From Clavibacter michiganensis subsp. insidiosus (GTDB lineage: Bacteria; Actinomycetota; Actinomycetes; Actinomycetales; Microbacteriaceae): DNA of 64,000 nt. Under the pieces are notes generated by a model. It worked only from the letters and a program-made list of their open reading frames with translations, searched no databases and was not told the origin of the DNA. How positions within the stretch are numbered: the first letter of the stretch is position 1; every line of letters begins with the position of its first letter. This document shows positions 52,071 through 62,377 of the stretch, piece after piece. The stretch lies in NCBI RefSeq assembly GCF_002240565.1, contig NZ_MZMO01000001.1, positions 2,728,001 through 2,792,000 on the forward strand. The letters run 5' to 3'. Both the position numbers and the translations under genes were made by a program.

Positions 52071-53474
52071 TCAGCGCGGGGAGAGCGGCGCCGCCAGGCC
52101 CTCGGCGCCCGTGCGCACGTACTCCTCGTCCTCCTCCACGTTCGAGTCGCGGCCCATCGCGAGGCCCACGAGCGTGAGCACGACCGCGGCGGTGAGGTAC
52201 AGCGCGATGCCGACCCAGCTGCCGGTCTCCTCGTAGATGATCGTGAACATCAGCGGCGCGATGGCCCCGCCGATCACGCCGGCGATCGTGTACGCGAGCG
52301 AGGCGCCCGTGTAGCGCAGCCGCGGCGAGAACTGCTCGATGATGTACGCCGCCTGCGGCCCGTACATGAAGGAGTAGAAGAAGAGGCCGAGCACGATGCC
52401 CACGCCGAGCACGAAGGTCGACGACCCGTCGGTGATCGCGAAGAACACGTACGCCCACACCGCCGCGCCCACCGCGGCGGCCGCGTACAGCGCCCGGCGG
52501 TTGATGCGGTCGCTCACGGCGCCCGCGAACGGGATCGTGAACAGCTGCACGGCGGATCCGACGAGCACGGCCACGAGCACCTGGCTGCGATCGAAGCCGA
52601 GCGTGTTCACGCCGTAGGTGAGCGTGAAGACGGTGAAGAGCGCGTAGAGCACGTCGGGTCCGACGCGGCTGAGGATCGCGGCCACGAGCGGGCGCGCCTG
52701 CGTGCGGAAGATCTCCGAGATGGGCGCGCTCGGGCGGTCGCCGCGCTCCTGCAGCGCGCGGAACACGGGCGTGTCCTCGAGCTTCAGGCGGATCCAGAGG
52801 CCGAACGCCACGAGCAGCGCGGAGAGCAGGAAGGCCACGCGCCAGCCCCAGTCGAGGAAGTCCTCCTCGGTGAGCAGCACGGTGAGCAGCGCGAGGGCGC
52901 CGTTGGCGAGCAGGTTGCCGGCGGGCGGGCCGACCTGCGCGGCCGATGACCAGAAGCCCCTCTTCCGCGGATCGCCGAACTCGCTGGAGAGCAGCACCGC
53001 GCCGCCCCACTCGCCGCCGACGCCCACGCCCTGCGCGAAGCGGAGGAGCACGAGGATGATCGGCGCCGCGAGGCCGATGGTCGCGTAGCCCGGCAGCACG
53101 CCGATGAGGAACGTCGCGATGCCGATGAGCAGCAGCGTGAGCACGAGGACGGGCTTCCGGCCGATCTTGTCGCCGAGCCGCCCGAACACGAACCCGCCGA
53201 CGGGGCGCGACACGTAGCCGACCGCGTAGGTGGAGAACGCGAGGATCGTCGCCGTGTAGGGGTCCGACGCGGGGAAGAACACGATGGGGAACACGACGGC
53301 GCTGGCCGCCGAGTACACGGCGAAGTCATACCACTCGAGCGAGGTGCCGGTGAGGCTCGCGGTGAACGCCTTGACGAGCTCGCGGCGGGTGGGCTTCTCG
53401 GTCGCGGCGGGTGCCGCGTGCGCGCCGGATGCGGGCGCGGTCGCCGCCGGGGAGGCGGTGGGGTCGTCGACCAT
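52071..53474 (-). CDS. MHS-family MFS transporter
   Basis: 467 residues from ATG 53474. SLTGTSLEWYDFAVYSAASA is the MHS signature opening; GGFVFGRLGDKIGRKPVLVL (about 100-119) is the MFS loop 2-3 motif, and RFAQGVGVGGEWGGAVLLSSE the typical helix 5 motif. The family imports metabolites such as shikimate, alpha-ketoglutarate or proline with protons. Divergent from the DUF2848 gene with a CTGTATACAG operator between, so GntR control is likely. Probably brings in the compound handled by nitrilase and DUF2848. Confidence 0.9.
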   Translation of the reverse strand: MVDDPTASPAATAPASGAHAAPAATEKPTRRELVKAFTASLTGTSLEWYDFAVYSAASAVVFPIVFFPASDPYTATILAFSTYAVGYVSRPVGGFVFGRLGDKIGRKPVLVLTLLLIGIATFLIGVLPGYATIGLAAPIILVLLRFAQGVGVGGEWGGAVLLSSEFGDPRKRGFWSSAAQVGPPAGNLLANGALALLTVLLTEEDFLDWGWRVAFLLSALLVAFGLWIRLKLEDTPVFRALQERGDRPSAPISEIFRTQARPLVAAILSRVGPDVLYALFTVFTLTYGVNTLGFDRSQVLVAVLVGSAVQLFTIPFAGAVSDRINRRALYAAAAVGAAVWAYVFFAITDGSSTFVLGVGIVLGLFFYSFMYGPQAAYIIEQFSPRLRYTGASLAYTIAGVIGGAIAPLMFTIIYEETGSWVGIALYLTAAVVLTLVGLAMGRDSNVEEDEEYVRTGAEGLAAPLSPR

Positions 53475-53545
53475 GGGGCTCCTCGGTGAGGGAGCCGGGC
53501 TGGCGGATCCGGCGATCGGATCCCGCCCGGCGTCCGGTCGGTGTG

Positions 53546-53555
53546 CTGTATACAG
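53546..53555. promoter_or_regulatory. Palindrome CTGTATACAG, second GntR-type operator
   Basis: Perfect 10-bp palindrome 72 bp upstream of the MHS transporter ATG, overlapping a minus-strand TACTGT hexamer. Shares the TGTATACA core with 43372-43381. Confidence 0.6.
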
Positions 53556-53638
53556 TAGGCATACCGGAGCGCCGGCACCATGGTCGAGGCGCCCGGATCC
53601 GCATTTCTTCACACGCTCGAAACACCACAGGAGGACCG

Positions 53639-54317
53639 ATGACCACCCTGCGCTTCCAGCTGCCCGACGGATCCACCCCGAGCGTCGAGGTCGTGTCGCT
53701 CCTCAACGCCGGCTACGCGGGCCGCGACCAGGTCGAGGTGCAGGCGCACATCGACGAGCTGGCCGAGCTCGGCGTGCCCGGGCCCGAGACCACGCCCGCG
53801 CTCTACCCCGTCGCGCCGTATCTCGCGTCGCAGGCCGAGAGCGTCCCCGCGCAGCATGGCCGCACCTCGGGCGAGGCCGAGTGGGCCCTCGTGATCACCG
53901 ACGACGACGTGCTCCTCACCGTCGCGTGCGACCACACCGACCGCGCGCTCGAGGTGCACGGCGTCGCGTGGAGCAAGAACACCCGACGTGCTCGGCCGGA
54001 AGGCCTGGCGCCTCGCCGACGTGCGCGACCGACTCGACGCGATCCGCCTCCGCGGCTGGGTCGGCGAGGAGGGCGCCGAGGAGCTCATCCAGGACTCCAC
54101 GCTCGCCGCGCTCCTCACCCCGGACCACTGGCTCGAGGTGCTCGAGCGGCGTGGCCTCCGCGTCCCCGGCACCGTGCTGATCTCGGGCACGGTCGCGATG
54201 GCCCCGGGCGTCGACCAGTTCGCGCCGCGCTGGCGCGTGCAGCTCGAGGATCCCGCGACCGGCGAGACCATCGACGCCGCCTACCGCGTGGAGCTGCTGC
54301 CCGAGGCGATCGGCTGA
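53639..54317 (+). pseudogene. DUF2848 protein gene with a frameshift
   Basis: Total length 679 nt equals one DUF2848 protein of about 226 residues, but the frame breaks near 53980. The first frame (53639 on, RBS CAGGAGG) gives LRFQLPDGSTP to GVAWSKNT, including the family parts SGEAEWALV and CDHTDRALEV. The second frame, from about 53982, resumes PDVLGRKAWRLADVRDRLDA to the end. Two bases appear to be missing (or one extra) at the ACCCG run. DUF2848 relates to fumarylacetoacetate-hydrolase-like proteins. Either a true pseudogene or an assembly error. Confidence 0.8.
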
Positions 54318-54437
54318 TCCCGCCCCGCGCCCGCCCGGCGACCGCCCCGCGCCCGCCCCGCCGGCCCATCCCGGCGGGGCGCGGCCGTCCGGTACGCTGA
54401 GCGCATCCACCCGCCTGCAGGAAGCCGGAGATCCATC

Positions 54438-54829
54438 GTGCCCACGATCGTCGTCGAAGTGATGCCCAAGGCCGAGCTGCTCGACCCCCAGGGGAAGGCC
54501 GTGGCCGGCGCCCTGGCCCGCCTCGGCAAGGACCGCTTCACCGGCGTCCGCATCGGGAAGCGCTTCGAGCTCACCGTCGAGGGCGAGGTGGACGACGCGC
54601 TGCTCGCCGACGTCCAGACCCTCGCCGCCGACATGCTGTCCAACTCCGTCATCGAGGACGTCATCAGCGTCCACGTCGCCGGGCTCGACGGCTTCGGCAT
54701 CTCCGCCGAGGCCGACATGTCCACCGGCAACGTCACCGACGAGCGCACGGTGGCCGACGGCGGCACGGCCGACACCGACGTCGCCGCACACCCGCTCCCC
54801 CACGGTTCCGCCGCGGCGGAGCAGCGCTG

Positions 54830-54830
<1 letters not shown>
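54438..54830 (+). CDS. purS: FGAM synthase subunit PurS
   Basis: 130 residues. The first ~85 residues are PurS ([31 protein letters not shown]), which helps ammonia pass from PurQ to PurL. The remaining ~45 residues are a Asp/Thr/Ala-rich extension not needed in the minimal family. GTG 54438 has GGAG upstream. TGATG joins it to purQ. Confidence 0.93.
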
Positions 54831-55521
<691 letters not shown>

Positions 55522-55525
<4 letters not shown>

Positions 55526-57888
55526 GCGTCCACCCCGATCCCGCCTCCGTCCCCACCGACCCCGCGGGAGAGGGGCTGAGCGCACGTCGCCACGTCGCCG
55601 ACACCGTCGAGATGGCCGAGCGCACCCCCGAGAAGGAGCAGCCGTACGCGGCGCTCGGGCTCACCGAGGGCGAGTACCTGAGGATCCGCGAGATCCTCGG
55701 CCGCCGCCCCACGAGCGGCGAGCTCGCCATGTACTCGGTCATGTGGAGCGAGCACTGCTCCTACAAGTCCTCGAAGAAGTACCTGCGCCAGTTCGGGCAG
55801 AAGGTGTCCGAGTCCATGAAGAAGGACCTCATGGTCGGCATGGGCGAGAACGCCGGCGTCGTCGACGTGGGCGAGGGCTGGGCCGTCACCTTCAAGATCG
55901 AGAGCCACAACCACCCGTCCTACATCGAGCCGTTCCAGGGCGCGGCCACGGGCGTCGGCGGCATCGTCCGCGACATCATCTCGATGGGCGCGCGCCCCGT
56001 CGCCGTCATGGACGCGCTGCGCTTCGGCGACATCGACGACCCGGACACCGCGCGCGTCGTGCACGGCGTCGTCGCGGGCATCAGCTTCTACGGCAACTGC
56101 CTGGGGCTGCCGAACATCGGCGGCGAGACCTACTTCGACCGCGTGTACCAGGGCAACCCGCTCGTCAACGCGCTCGCGGTCGGCGTGCTCCGCCACGAGG
56201 ACCTCCACCTCGCCAACGCGCGCGGCGTCGGCAACAAGGTCGTGCTGTTCGGCGCCCGCACGGGCGGCGACGGCATCGGCGGCGCGTCCATCCTCGCGAG
56301 CGACACGTTCGCCGACGGCGGCCCGACCAAGCGCCCCGCGGTGCAGGTCGGCGACCCGTTCGCCGAGAAGGTGCTCATCGAGTGCTGCCTCGAGCTGTTC
56401 GCCAAGGACCTCGTCGAGGGGATCCAGGACCTCGGCGCCGCGGGCATCTCCTGCGCCACGAGCGAGCTCGCGTCCAACGGCGACGGCGGCATGCACATCC
56501 GGCTCGAGGAGGTGCTGCTGCGCGATCCGTCGCTCACGGCCGAGGAGATCCTCATGTCGGAGAGCCAGGAGCGCATGATGGCGGTCGTTCAGCCGGAGAA
56601 GCTCGAGGGCTTCCTCGAGGTCGTCCGCAAGTGGGACGTCGAGACGAGCGTGCTCGGCGAGGTCACCGACACCGGCCGCCTCGTCATCGACCACCACGGC
56701 GAGCGCATCGTCGACGTCGAGCCGCGCACGGTCGCGGTCGACGGCCCGGTCTACGACCGGCCCGTCTCCCACCCCACGTGGATCGACGCCCTCCAGGCCG
56801 ACTCCGCGTCGCGCCTCGCGCGCCCCACCGAGCCGGGCGACATCAAGGACCAGTTCCTGCAGCTGCTCGGCAGCCCGAACCTCGCCGACGCGTCGTGGAT
56901 CACCGACCAGTACGACCGCTACGTCATGGGCAACACGGCCCTGTCGTTCCCCGACGACGCCGGCATGGTCCGCGTCGACGAGGAGAGCGGCCTCGGCTTC
57001 TCGGTCGCGACCGACGCGAACGGCCGCTTCTGCCAGCTCGACCCGTACCGCGGCGCGCAGCTCGCCCTCGCGGAGGCGTACCGCAACGTCGCCGCGTCCG
57101 GCGCCACGCCCGTCGCCGTGAGCGACTGCCTCAACTTCGGCAGCCCCGAGGACCCCGAGGTCATGTGGCAGTTCAGCCGCACGGTCGAGGGCCTCGCGGA
57201 CGGCTGCCTGGAGCTCGAGATCCCCGTCACGGGCGGCAACGTCTCCCTCTACAACCAGACGGGCACGCAGGCCATCCACCCCACGCCCGTCGTGGGCGTG
57301 CTCGGCGTGATCGACGACGTCGCGCGCCGCATCCCCTCCGGCTGGCAGGACGAGGGCGACAACATCTACCTGCTCGGCGTCACGCGCGAGGAGCTCGACG
57401 GATCCGCCTGGGCCGGCACCGTGCACGACCACCTCGGCGGCGTCCCGCCCGTGGTCGACCTCGCGGCGGAGAAGGACCTCGCCTCGCTCATCGCGGCCGG
57501 CGCCACCCAGTCGCTCATCGCGAGCGCGCACGACCTCTCGGACGGCGGCCTCGGCCAGGCGCTCGCGGAGTCCGTCATGCGCTTCGGCGTCGGCGCCCGC
57601 GTCTGGCTCGACGGCATCGTCCAGCGCGACGGCGTCGACCAGGCGACCGCGCTCTTCTCCGAGTCCACCGGCCGCATGCTCGTCACGGTGCCGCGCGAGG
57701 ACGACGTCAAGTTCCAGGGTCTCTGCGAGGGGCGCGGCTACCCGGTGCTGCGCATCGGCGTCACGGACGCGCAGGCGCCCGGCCTCGAGCTGCAGGGTCT
57801 CTTCACCCTGTCCGTGGGCGAGCTGCGCGGGATCCACCGCGCCACGCTCCCCGCGCGCTTCGGCACCGCCGTGGAGGCATCGGCATGA
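55522..57888 (+). CDS. purL: FGAM synthase large subunit PurL (small form)
   Basis: 788 residues, the PurS/PurQ-dependent form. Motifs: [57 protein letters not shown] (each typical of the first AIR-synthetase-like half), and [16 protein letters not shown] [13 protein letters not shown] in the second half with [14 protein letters not shown]. Converts FGAR to FGAM with ATP. The N terminus has about 40 extra residues before [15 protein letters not shown], so a start further in is possible. Confidence 0.97.
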
Positions 57889-58682
57889 CCGACCCCGCAT
57901 CGACCCCCTTCTGGTCGCCGTCCCTCGCCGAGCTCACGGAGCGCGTGCCGCTGCCCGCGGGCGCCGACATCCAGATGGGCCCCGTGCTGTACGACCACGA
58001 GGGCACCGAGCTCGAGGGCCTCCTCGCGCGCGACGCCGGGCAGAGCGGCCTCCGCCCGGCCGTGCTCGTGATCCACGACTGGTCCGGCGTCGGCGGGCAC
58101 GTGGCCGCCCGGATCCAGATGCTCGCGCGCCTCGGCTACGTCGCGTTCGCCGCCGACGTCTACGGCCGCGACGTGCGCCCCGGCCCGGAGGAGGCCGGCC
58201 AGGTGGCGGGATCCTTCTACGCCGACCTCCCGCTCCTGCGCGCCCGCGTGCAGGCCGGCATCGACCGCCTCGCGGCCGAGCCCGACGTCGACCCGTCGCG
58301 CATCGCCGTCATGGGCTACTGCTTCGGCGGCAGCGCCTCGCTCGAGGTCGCCCGCGCGGGTGCCGACATCAAGGCCGCGATCTCGCTGCACGGCAGCCTC
58401 GTCGTGCACGAGCCCGCCGACGTCGCCGACGTGAAGGCCGCGATCCTCGTCCTCACGGGCGCGGACGACCCGATGGTGCCCGACGAGAAGGTCGCCGCGT
58501 TCCAGGACGAGATGCGCACGCGTCCCGCGATCGACTGGCGGGTCGGGACCTACAGCGGCGCCATGCACGCGTTCTCCGTGCCGGGCGTCGACTCCCCGGA
58601 TCACGGCGCGCAGTACCAGGACCGCACCGAGCGCCGCTCGTGGCGCGCGCTCACGGACTTCCTCGCGGAGCACCTGGGCTGA
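57885..58682 (+). CDS. Dienelactone hydrolase-family protein
   Basis: 265 residues, alpha/beta hydrolase. Nucleophile Cys in [13 protein letters not shown] (about 142-150), Asp in [13 protein letters not shown] and His in [12 protein letters not shown] form the DLH triad. [16 protein letters not shown] carries the oxyanion region. It is ATGA-coupled to purL but has no purine role known; its place in the operon may only give co-expression. Ends at a 14-bp GC terminator. Confidence 0.88.
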   Translation: MTDPASTPFWSPSLAELTERVPLPAGADIQMGPVLYDHEGTELEGLLARDAGQSGLRPAVLVIHDWSGVGGHVAARIQMLARLGYVAFAADVYGRDVRPGPEEAGQVAGSFYADLPLLRARVQAGIDRLAAEPDVDPSRIAVMGYCFGGSASLEVARAGADIKAAISLHGSLVVHEPADVADVKAAILVLTGADDPMVPDEKVAAFQDEMRTRPAIDWRVGTYSGAMHAFSVPGVDSPDHGAQYQDRTERRSWRALTDFLAEHLG

Positions 58683-58700
58683 TCCTCCTCCGCGTCGACC

Positions 58701-58732
58701 CGCGCGCCGCCGGCACCCGCCGGCGGCGCGCG
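58701..58732 (+). terminator. 14-bp GC stem ending the purSQL operon
   Basis: CGCGCGCCGCCGGC / GCCGGCGGCGCGCG, loop ACCC, 19 bp past the stop. Confidence 0.75.
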
Positions 58733-58799
58733 CGTCTGTCCGCGGGCCATGCGCCGACTGGTGGAAACCTCCGCGACCCGCCGACACGCCGCCCTCGGG

Positions 58800-58828
58800 T
58801 TGCCATCCCCGCACCCCTCGCGTAGACC
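58800..58828 (+). promoter_or_regulatory. Sigma-70-like promoter TTGCCA-N17-TAGACC
   Basis: -35 at 58800-58805 and -10 at 58823-58828, about 100 bp before ATG 58930. Predicted transcript start near 58835. Confidence 0.45.
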
Positions 58829-58929
58829 TGTCCGTGCAGTTCACGCATCCGCCATGCGCCGTTGGTCCCCGCAGGGGTCCCGTCGCGCAGGCTGATCATG
58901 CGAGACACGTGCGACCCGAGGAGATCTCC

Positions 58930-59982
58930 ATGATGGCCAGCGGCGGATTCAGCCGACGCGACCTGTTCGACGGTGCCGGATCCTCCGATCCCGGCGTCGG
59001 GCGGCCCACCCGAGGTTCCGGCACGGCGCTCCTCGAGCGGCCGCGCGCGGACGAGACGACCACCACGACGGACGGCCCGGACGGCACCGCGGAGGCCGCC
59101 CCCCCTCCGTCTCGTCAGGCGGCAGCGACCTCCGTCGCTCCCGCCCCGCCCCAGCAGGCGACCATCGGCTCGGCCGAGGGCGACCTCGTGCACGTCATGA
59201 CCTGCAACATCCGCCTGGCCCGCCCCTCCACCGAGCCGGGCGATCCCGACCACTGGGCCGACCGCGAGCCCGTGCTCGCCCGCTTCCTCCAGCTCGAGCA
59301 GCCCACCGTCCTCGGCGTGCAGGAGGCCCTCTCGGCCCAGCTGCCCGCCATCGCCCGGGCGCTCCCCCACCACCGCATGCTCGGCTACGGCCGCGACGGC
59401 GGCTCCGGCGGCGAGTACAGCGCGATCTTCTACGACGAGCGCCGCCTCGACGTCGTGGCATGGGACCAGTTCTGGCTGTCCGACCTGCCGGAGCTCATCG
59501 GATCCCGCTCCTGGGGCTGCAGCACCACGCGCATCGCGACGTGGGCGCGCTTCCGCGACCGCCGCAGCGGCGCGGAGTTCGTGCACCTCAACACGCACCT
59601 CGACCACGAGTCCGAGCTCGCGCGCGTGAAGAGCGCCGACCTCATCACCGAGCGGCTGCAGGAGGTCGCGTCCGGCGCGCCCGTCGTCGTCACCGGCGAC
59701 TTCAACGCGCCGGCCGAGGAGTCGGCGGCGTACGACATCCTCACGCGCGACGCGGGCCTCGCCGACACCTGGACCACGGCCGCGCACCACGCGACCCCGG
59801 GCATCGGCACGTTCACGGCCTACGGCGACCCGGTGCCCGAGGGCGAGCGCATCGACTGGATCCTCGCGGGCGACGGCGTCGAGGTGGTCGACTCGGCCAT
59901 CAACCCGTACACGTTCGAGGGCCGCTCCCCCTCCGATCACGCCGCCGTCCAGGCGCTCGTGCGCCTCGCCCGCACCGCCTGA
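58930..59982 (+). CDS. Endonuclease/exonuclease/phosphatase-family protein
   Basis: 350 residues from ATG 58930, chosen because GAGGAGA lies just upstream; a longer frame to 58834 exists. Residues 1-80 are low-complexity (Thr/Pro/Ala-rich) with FSRRDLFDG near the start. The EEP domain follows: CNIRLA (metal Asn), GVQEAL (Glu), FVHLNTHLDHES, VTGDFNAP (Asp/Asn) and SPSDHAAV (Asp-His). Relatives cleave phosphodiesters or phosphate from nucleic acid, sphingolipid or inositol compounds. No hydrophobic signal segment is seen despite the twin-Arg motif, so location is uncertain. Confidence 0.85.
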   Translation: MMASGGFSRRDLFDGAGSSDPGVGRPTRGSGTALLERPRADETTTTTDGPDGTAEAAPPPSRQAAATSVAPAPPQQATIGSAEGDLVHVMTCNIRLARPSTEPGDPDHWADREPVLARFLQLEQPTVLGVQEALSAQLPAIARALPHHRMLGYGRDGGSGGEYSAIFYDERRLDVVAWDQFWLSDLPELIGSRSWGCSTTRIATWARFRDRRSGAEFVHLNTHLDHESELARVKSADLITERLQEVASGAPVVVTGDFNAPAEESAAYDILTRDAGLADTWTTAAHHATPGIGTFTAYGDPVPEGERIDWILAGDGVEVVDSAINPYTFEGRSPSDHAAVQALVRLARTA

Positions 59983-59994
59983 CCCGCGCTGCAC

Positions 59995-60025
59995 CGGGCC
60001 CCGGCCGCACGTCGGCCGGGGCCCG
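59995..60025 (+). terminator. 13-bp GC stem after the EEP gene
   Basis: CGGGCCCCGGCCG / CGGCCGGGGCCCG, 5-nt loop CACGT, 13 bp past the stop. Confidence 0.75.
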
Positions 60026-60182
60026 AGCACGCCCTCCGCGGATCGGCGGTCCGCCACGCCGCCGCCCGGGACGATGGAAACCGCATGCCACAATGGTTTC
60101 CGAGCGGCCCCGTGATCGCAGCGGCTGACGGGGTCACCGGCTCGCCGCCGCCGCGGACCCCTCCACGATCGGATGAACACCT

Positions 60183-60893
60183 ATGCCCGCACGTCGCATG
60201 GCCCGGGGCGCCCTCGGCGCCCTCGCCGCCGTCCTCCTGCTCGCCGGGTGCACCAGCGCGCCGCAGCCCGCCCCCACCGCCACCGAGGGCGAGCCCGCGC
60301 CCGGCGCGTCCGCCACGACGGCGCCCGAGGACATGGTCCGCATCGTCGTCATGGGCGACTCGAACACGAACGGCTTCGTCGGCACGCTGCCGCAGGGCAT
60401 CGACCAGGGCATGGCCTACGTCGACTACGTCGTGGGTGACCCGCTGACCTTCGCGGGCGGCTGGGGCACCGACGGCGCGACCAGCACCGTGATGGCCGCC
60501 AACACGCCCACCGTCGAGGACGTCGACGTCGCGCTCATCATGATCGGCACGAACAACCGCATCGCCGGCGTGCCGGACACGCAGCTCGACGCGGACATCC
60601 TCCAGACGGTCGAGAAGCTCGCGCCGAAGGAGACGGTGATCCTCGGGATCCCGCCGCAGAACGCCTCGCCCGAGACGCCGCCCGAGGTGAACGCGCACCT
60701 CGAGGAGTTCGCCGACGCGCAGGGGTACCACTTCTTCAACCCGTGGAAGAACCTCACGAACAAGGACATGAAGTGGCGGACCGAGTTCTTCCGCGACGGG
60801 ATCCACACCAACATGACGGGCTACAAGCTCATGGGCTCGGAGGTGCGCAAGTACGTGCGCACCGAGGTGCTCGCGGACGGCGCCCAGAAGTAG
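60183..60893 (+). CDS. SGNH/GDSL-type esterase lipoprotein
   Basis: 236 residues. A lipoprotein signal with lipobox LLAGC (Cys23) is followed by a Pro/Thr/Ala-rich spacer and an SGNH domain: VVMGDSNTNG (Ser60), MIGTNNRIAG (Asn block), and DGIHTN with the Asp/His pair near 212-215. Predicted to be anchored on the outer face of the membrane and to act as an esterase or deacetylase on an envelope substrate, or as a partner to the acyltransferase encoded next. Start taken at ATG 60183; no clear ribosome-binding site. Confidence 0.82.
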   Translation: MPARRMARGALGALAAVLLLAGCTSAPQPAPTATEGEPAPGASATTAPEDMVRIVVMGDSNTNGFVGTLPQGIDQGMAYVDYVVGDPLTFAGGWGTDGATSTVMAANTPTVEDVDVALIMIGTNNRIAGVPDTQLDADILQTVEKLAPKETVILGIPPQNASPETPPEVNAHLEEFADAQGYHFFNPWKNLTNKDMKWRTEFFRDGIHTNMTGYKLMGSEVRKYVRTEVLADGAQK

Positions 60894-60930
60894 GGCCAAT
60901 CCCCCGCCCTCCCGCCGGCGACCCGACGGT

Positions 60931-60936
60931 TAGGGT
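60931..60936 (+). promoter_or_regulatory. -10 hexamer TAGGGT for the acyltransferase gene
   Basis: 48 bp before GTG 60984; the transcript would begin near 60943 and include AGAGGAGA as ribosome-binding site. Confidence 0.4.
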
Positions 60937-60983
60937 CGAAGCGGTGCCTCCGAAGGTCGCGCCCGCACCAGAGGAGAGCCCGC

Positions 60984-62021
60984 GTGACCAGCACCGTGAC
61001 AGTGAAGAGCGAGACCGGTCGGAAGATCGAGTTCCTCGAGGCGGTCCGCGGCGTCGCGTCGTTCATCGTGGTGCTGCAGCACCTCATCGCGGCGGAGTAC
61101 CCGGCGTTCGAGGACTTCAGCCGGCAGTGGGTGGACGCCGGGCGCGTGGGCGTCGTCGCGTTCTTCCTGGTGAGCGGGTACGTCATCCCGCTGAGCCTCC
61201 AGCGGCAGGACACCCGCACCTTCCTGGTGCGCCGCCTCTACCGGCTCTTCCCGCTCTACTGGCTCGTGCTCGGCCTCATGATGCTGTGGGTCGCGACCAC
61301 GGGCGACGGCGAGCTCGGCGGCCCCCTCGTGATCATGGCGAACGTGCTCATGGTGCAGGGCGCCGTGGGCATCTTCACGATCGTGCCGACGGCCTGGACC
61401 CTCGGCATCGAGCTGATCTTCTACGGCCAGTCCCTCGTCGCGAAGCTCATCGGCCGCCTCGACCGCAGCGTCGTCATGGGGTACGTGTGGCTCGCGGGCT
61501 TCGTCGCCGCGGCGATCGCCGGCCGGGTGCTCGAGCGCGAGCTGCCCTGGACGCTGCCACTGCTGCTCTACACGGCCTCGCTCGGGCACGCGGTCCACCT
61601 GCGCGATCGCGACGGATCCACCGCCTGGCGCGGCCTCCTCGTCGCCGGCGTGGTGGGCGTGCCGCTGTTCACGTACCTCAACGGCGGGCAGGACGCGGCG
61701 TGGCCGCCGTTCGACTACGCCGTGTCGTTCCTGCTCGGCCTCGGCCTGTTCTTCGCCTTCTACGCGTCGCGCGGGGCGGCCCATTCACGCGTGCTCATCT
61801 GGCTCGGTGCGATCTCGTACGCCGCGTACCTCCTGCACCCGCTCGCCTACCGCGTGGTGCGCGCCGTGGACGTGCCCGAGGGGATCGTGCGGGTGATCGC
61901 CGCCATCGCGGTCACGCTCGTCGTCTCCTGGCTCGTGCACCGGTTCGTGGAGGTGCCGTTCATCGGCGTCGCCCGTCGCCTCACGAGCCGCTCGTCGGCC
62001 GCGAAGGCGCCGCGGGGCTAG
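60984..62021 (+). CDS. Acyltransferase 3-family membrane protein
   Basis: 345 residues with about ten TM segments. KIEFLEAVRGVASFIVVLQHL is the acyltransferase-3 opening with the catalytic His of the first helix; FFLVSGYVIPLSL and RRLYRLFPLYWLVL are the next family motifs, and SYAAYLLHPLAYRVV lies near the end. Such proteins transfer acetyl or other acyl groups to sugars of polysaccharides, peptidoglycan or lipids. It lies between an SGNH lipoprotein and an OatA-like gene, so envelope O-acylation is likely. Confidence 0.85.
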   Translation: MTSTVTVKSETGRKIEFLEAVRGVASFIVVLQHLIAAEYPAFEDFSRQWVDAGRVGVVAFFLVSGYVIPLSLQRQDTRTFLVRRLYRLFPLYWLVLGLMMLWVATTGDGELGGPLVIMANVLMVQGAVGIFTIVPTAWTLGIELIFYGQSLVAKLIGRLDRSVVMGYVWLAGFVAAAIAGRVLERELPWTLPLLLYTASLGHAVHLRDRDGSTAWRGLLVAGVVGVPLFTYLNGGQDAAWPPFDYAVSFLLGLGLFFAFYASRGAAHSRVLIWLGAISYAAYLLHPLAYRVVRAVDVPEGIVRVIAAIAVTLVVSWLVHRFVEVPFIGVARRLTSRSSAAKAPRG

Positions 62022-62173
62022 GTCCCGCACCGCGGACCCCGCACCGGGCCCCGAGGGGTTCGGGCACCCGCGCCGTCGTGCCGTCATCTCCCCGATCCGC
62101 GTTCCCTGCGGACGCGCGCCCGGGCTGCTCGCGGGTGGCGCACAGGGCCGCGTCCAGTGGCGAGGTGCGGCTC

Positions 62174-62229
62174 CGGCCCACGGCTCACGGCTCACGGCTC
62201 ACGGCTCACGGCTCACGGCTCACGGCTCA
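62174..62229. repeat. Tandem repeat (CGGCTCA)x8
   Basis: Seven perfect copies (62181-62229) preceded by one with a single mismatch (CGGCCCA). Intergenic. Confidence 0.9.
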
Positions 62230-62258
62230 CGCTTCGACTCGCGCTCCCGCTCCGGCAG

Positions 62259-62282
62259 CTCCGGCTCCGGCTCCGGCTCCGG
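62259..62282. repeat. Tandem repeat (CTCCGG)x4
   Basis: Four perfect 6-bp copies with degenerate copies before them. Confidence 0.85.
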
Positions 62283-62316
62283 CGCGCGATGACGCGATCA
62301 AGCCGCCGGACGCACG

Positions 62317-62355
62317 ACGATGGGCGCCCCTCCCATCAGGAGGAGCGCCCATCGT
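62317..62355. terminator. 16-pair hairpin between convergent genes
   Basis: ACGATGGGCGC (62317-62327) pairs with GCGCCCATCGT (62345-62355); inner CCTCC/GGAGG, loop CATCA, one internal mismatch. Confidence 0.75.
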
Positions 62356-62377
62356 GGCGTGCGGTGATGCGGGCGGG

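Larger units (their letters stand above)
62022..62377. other. Intergenic region with two tandem repeats and a terminator
   Basis: 356 bp between convergent acyltransferase genes. It holds (CGGCTCA)8, (CTCCGG)4 and a long bidirectional hairpin. No gene is seen. Confidence 0.7.

Noticed and set aside
62174..62282. CRISPR array
   Set aside because: The repeats are contiguous 6-7 bp units without spacers; no cas genes are present.
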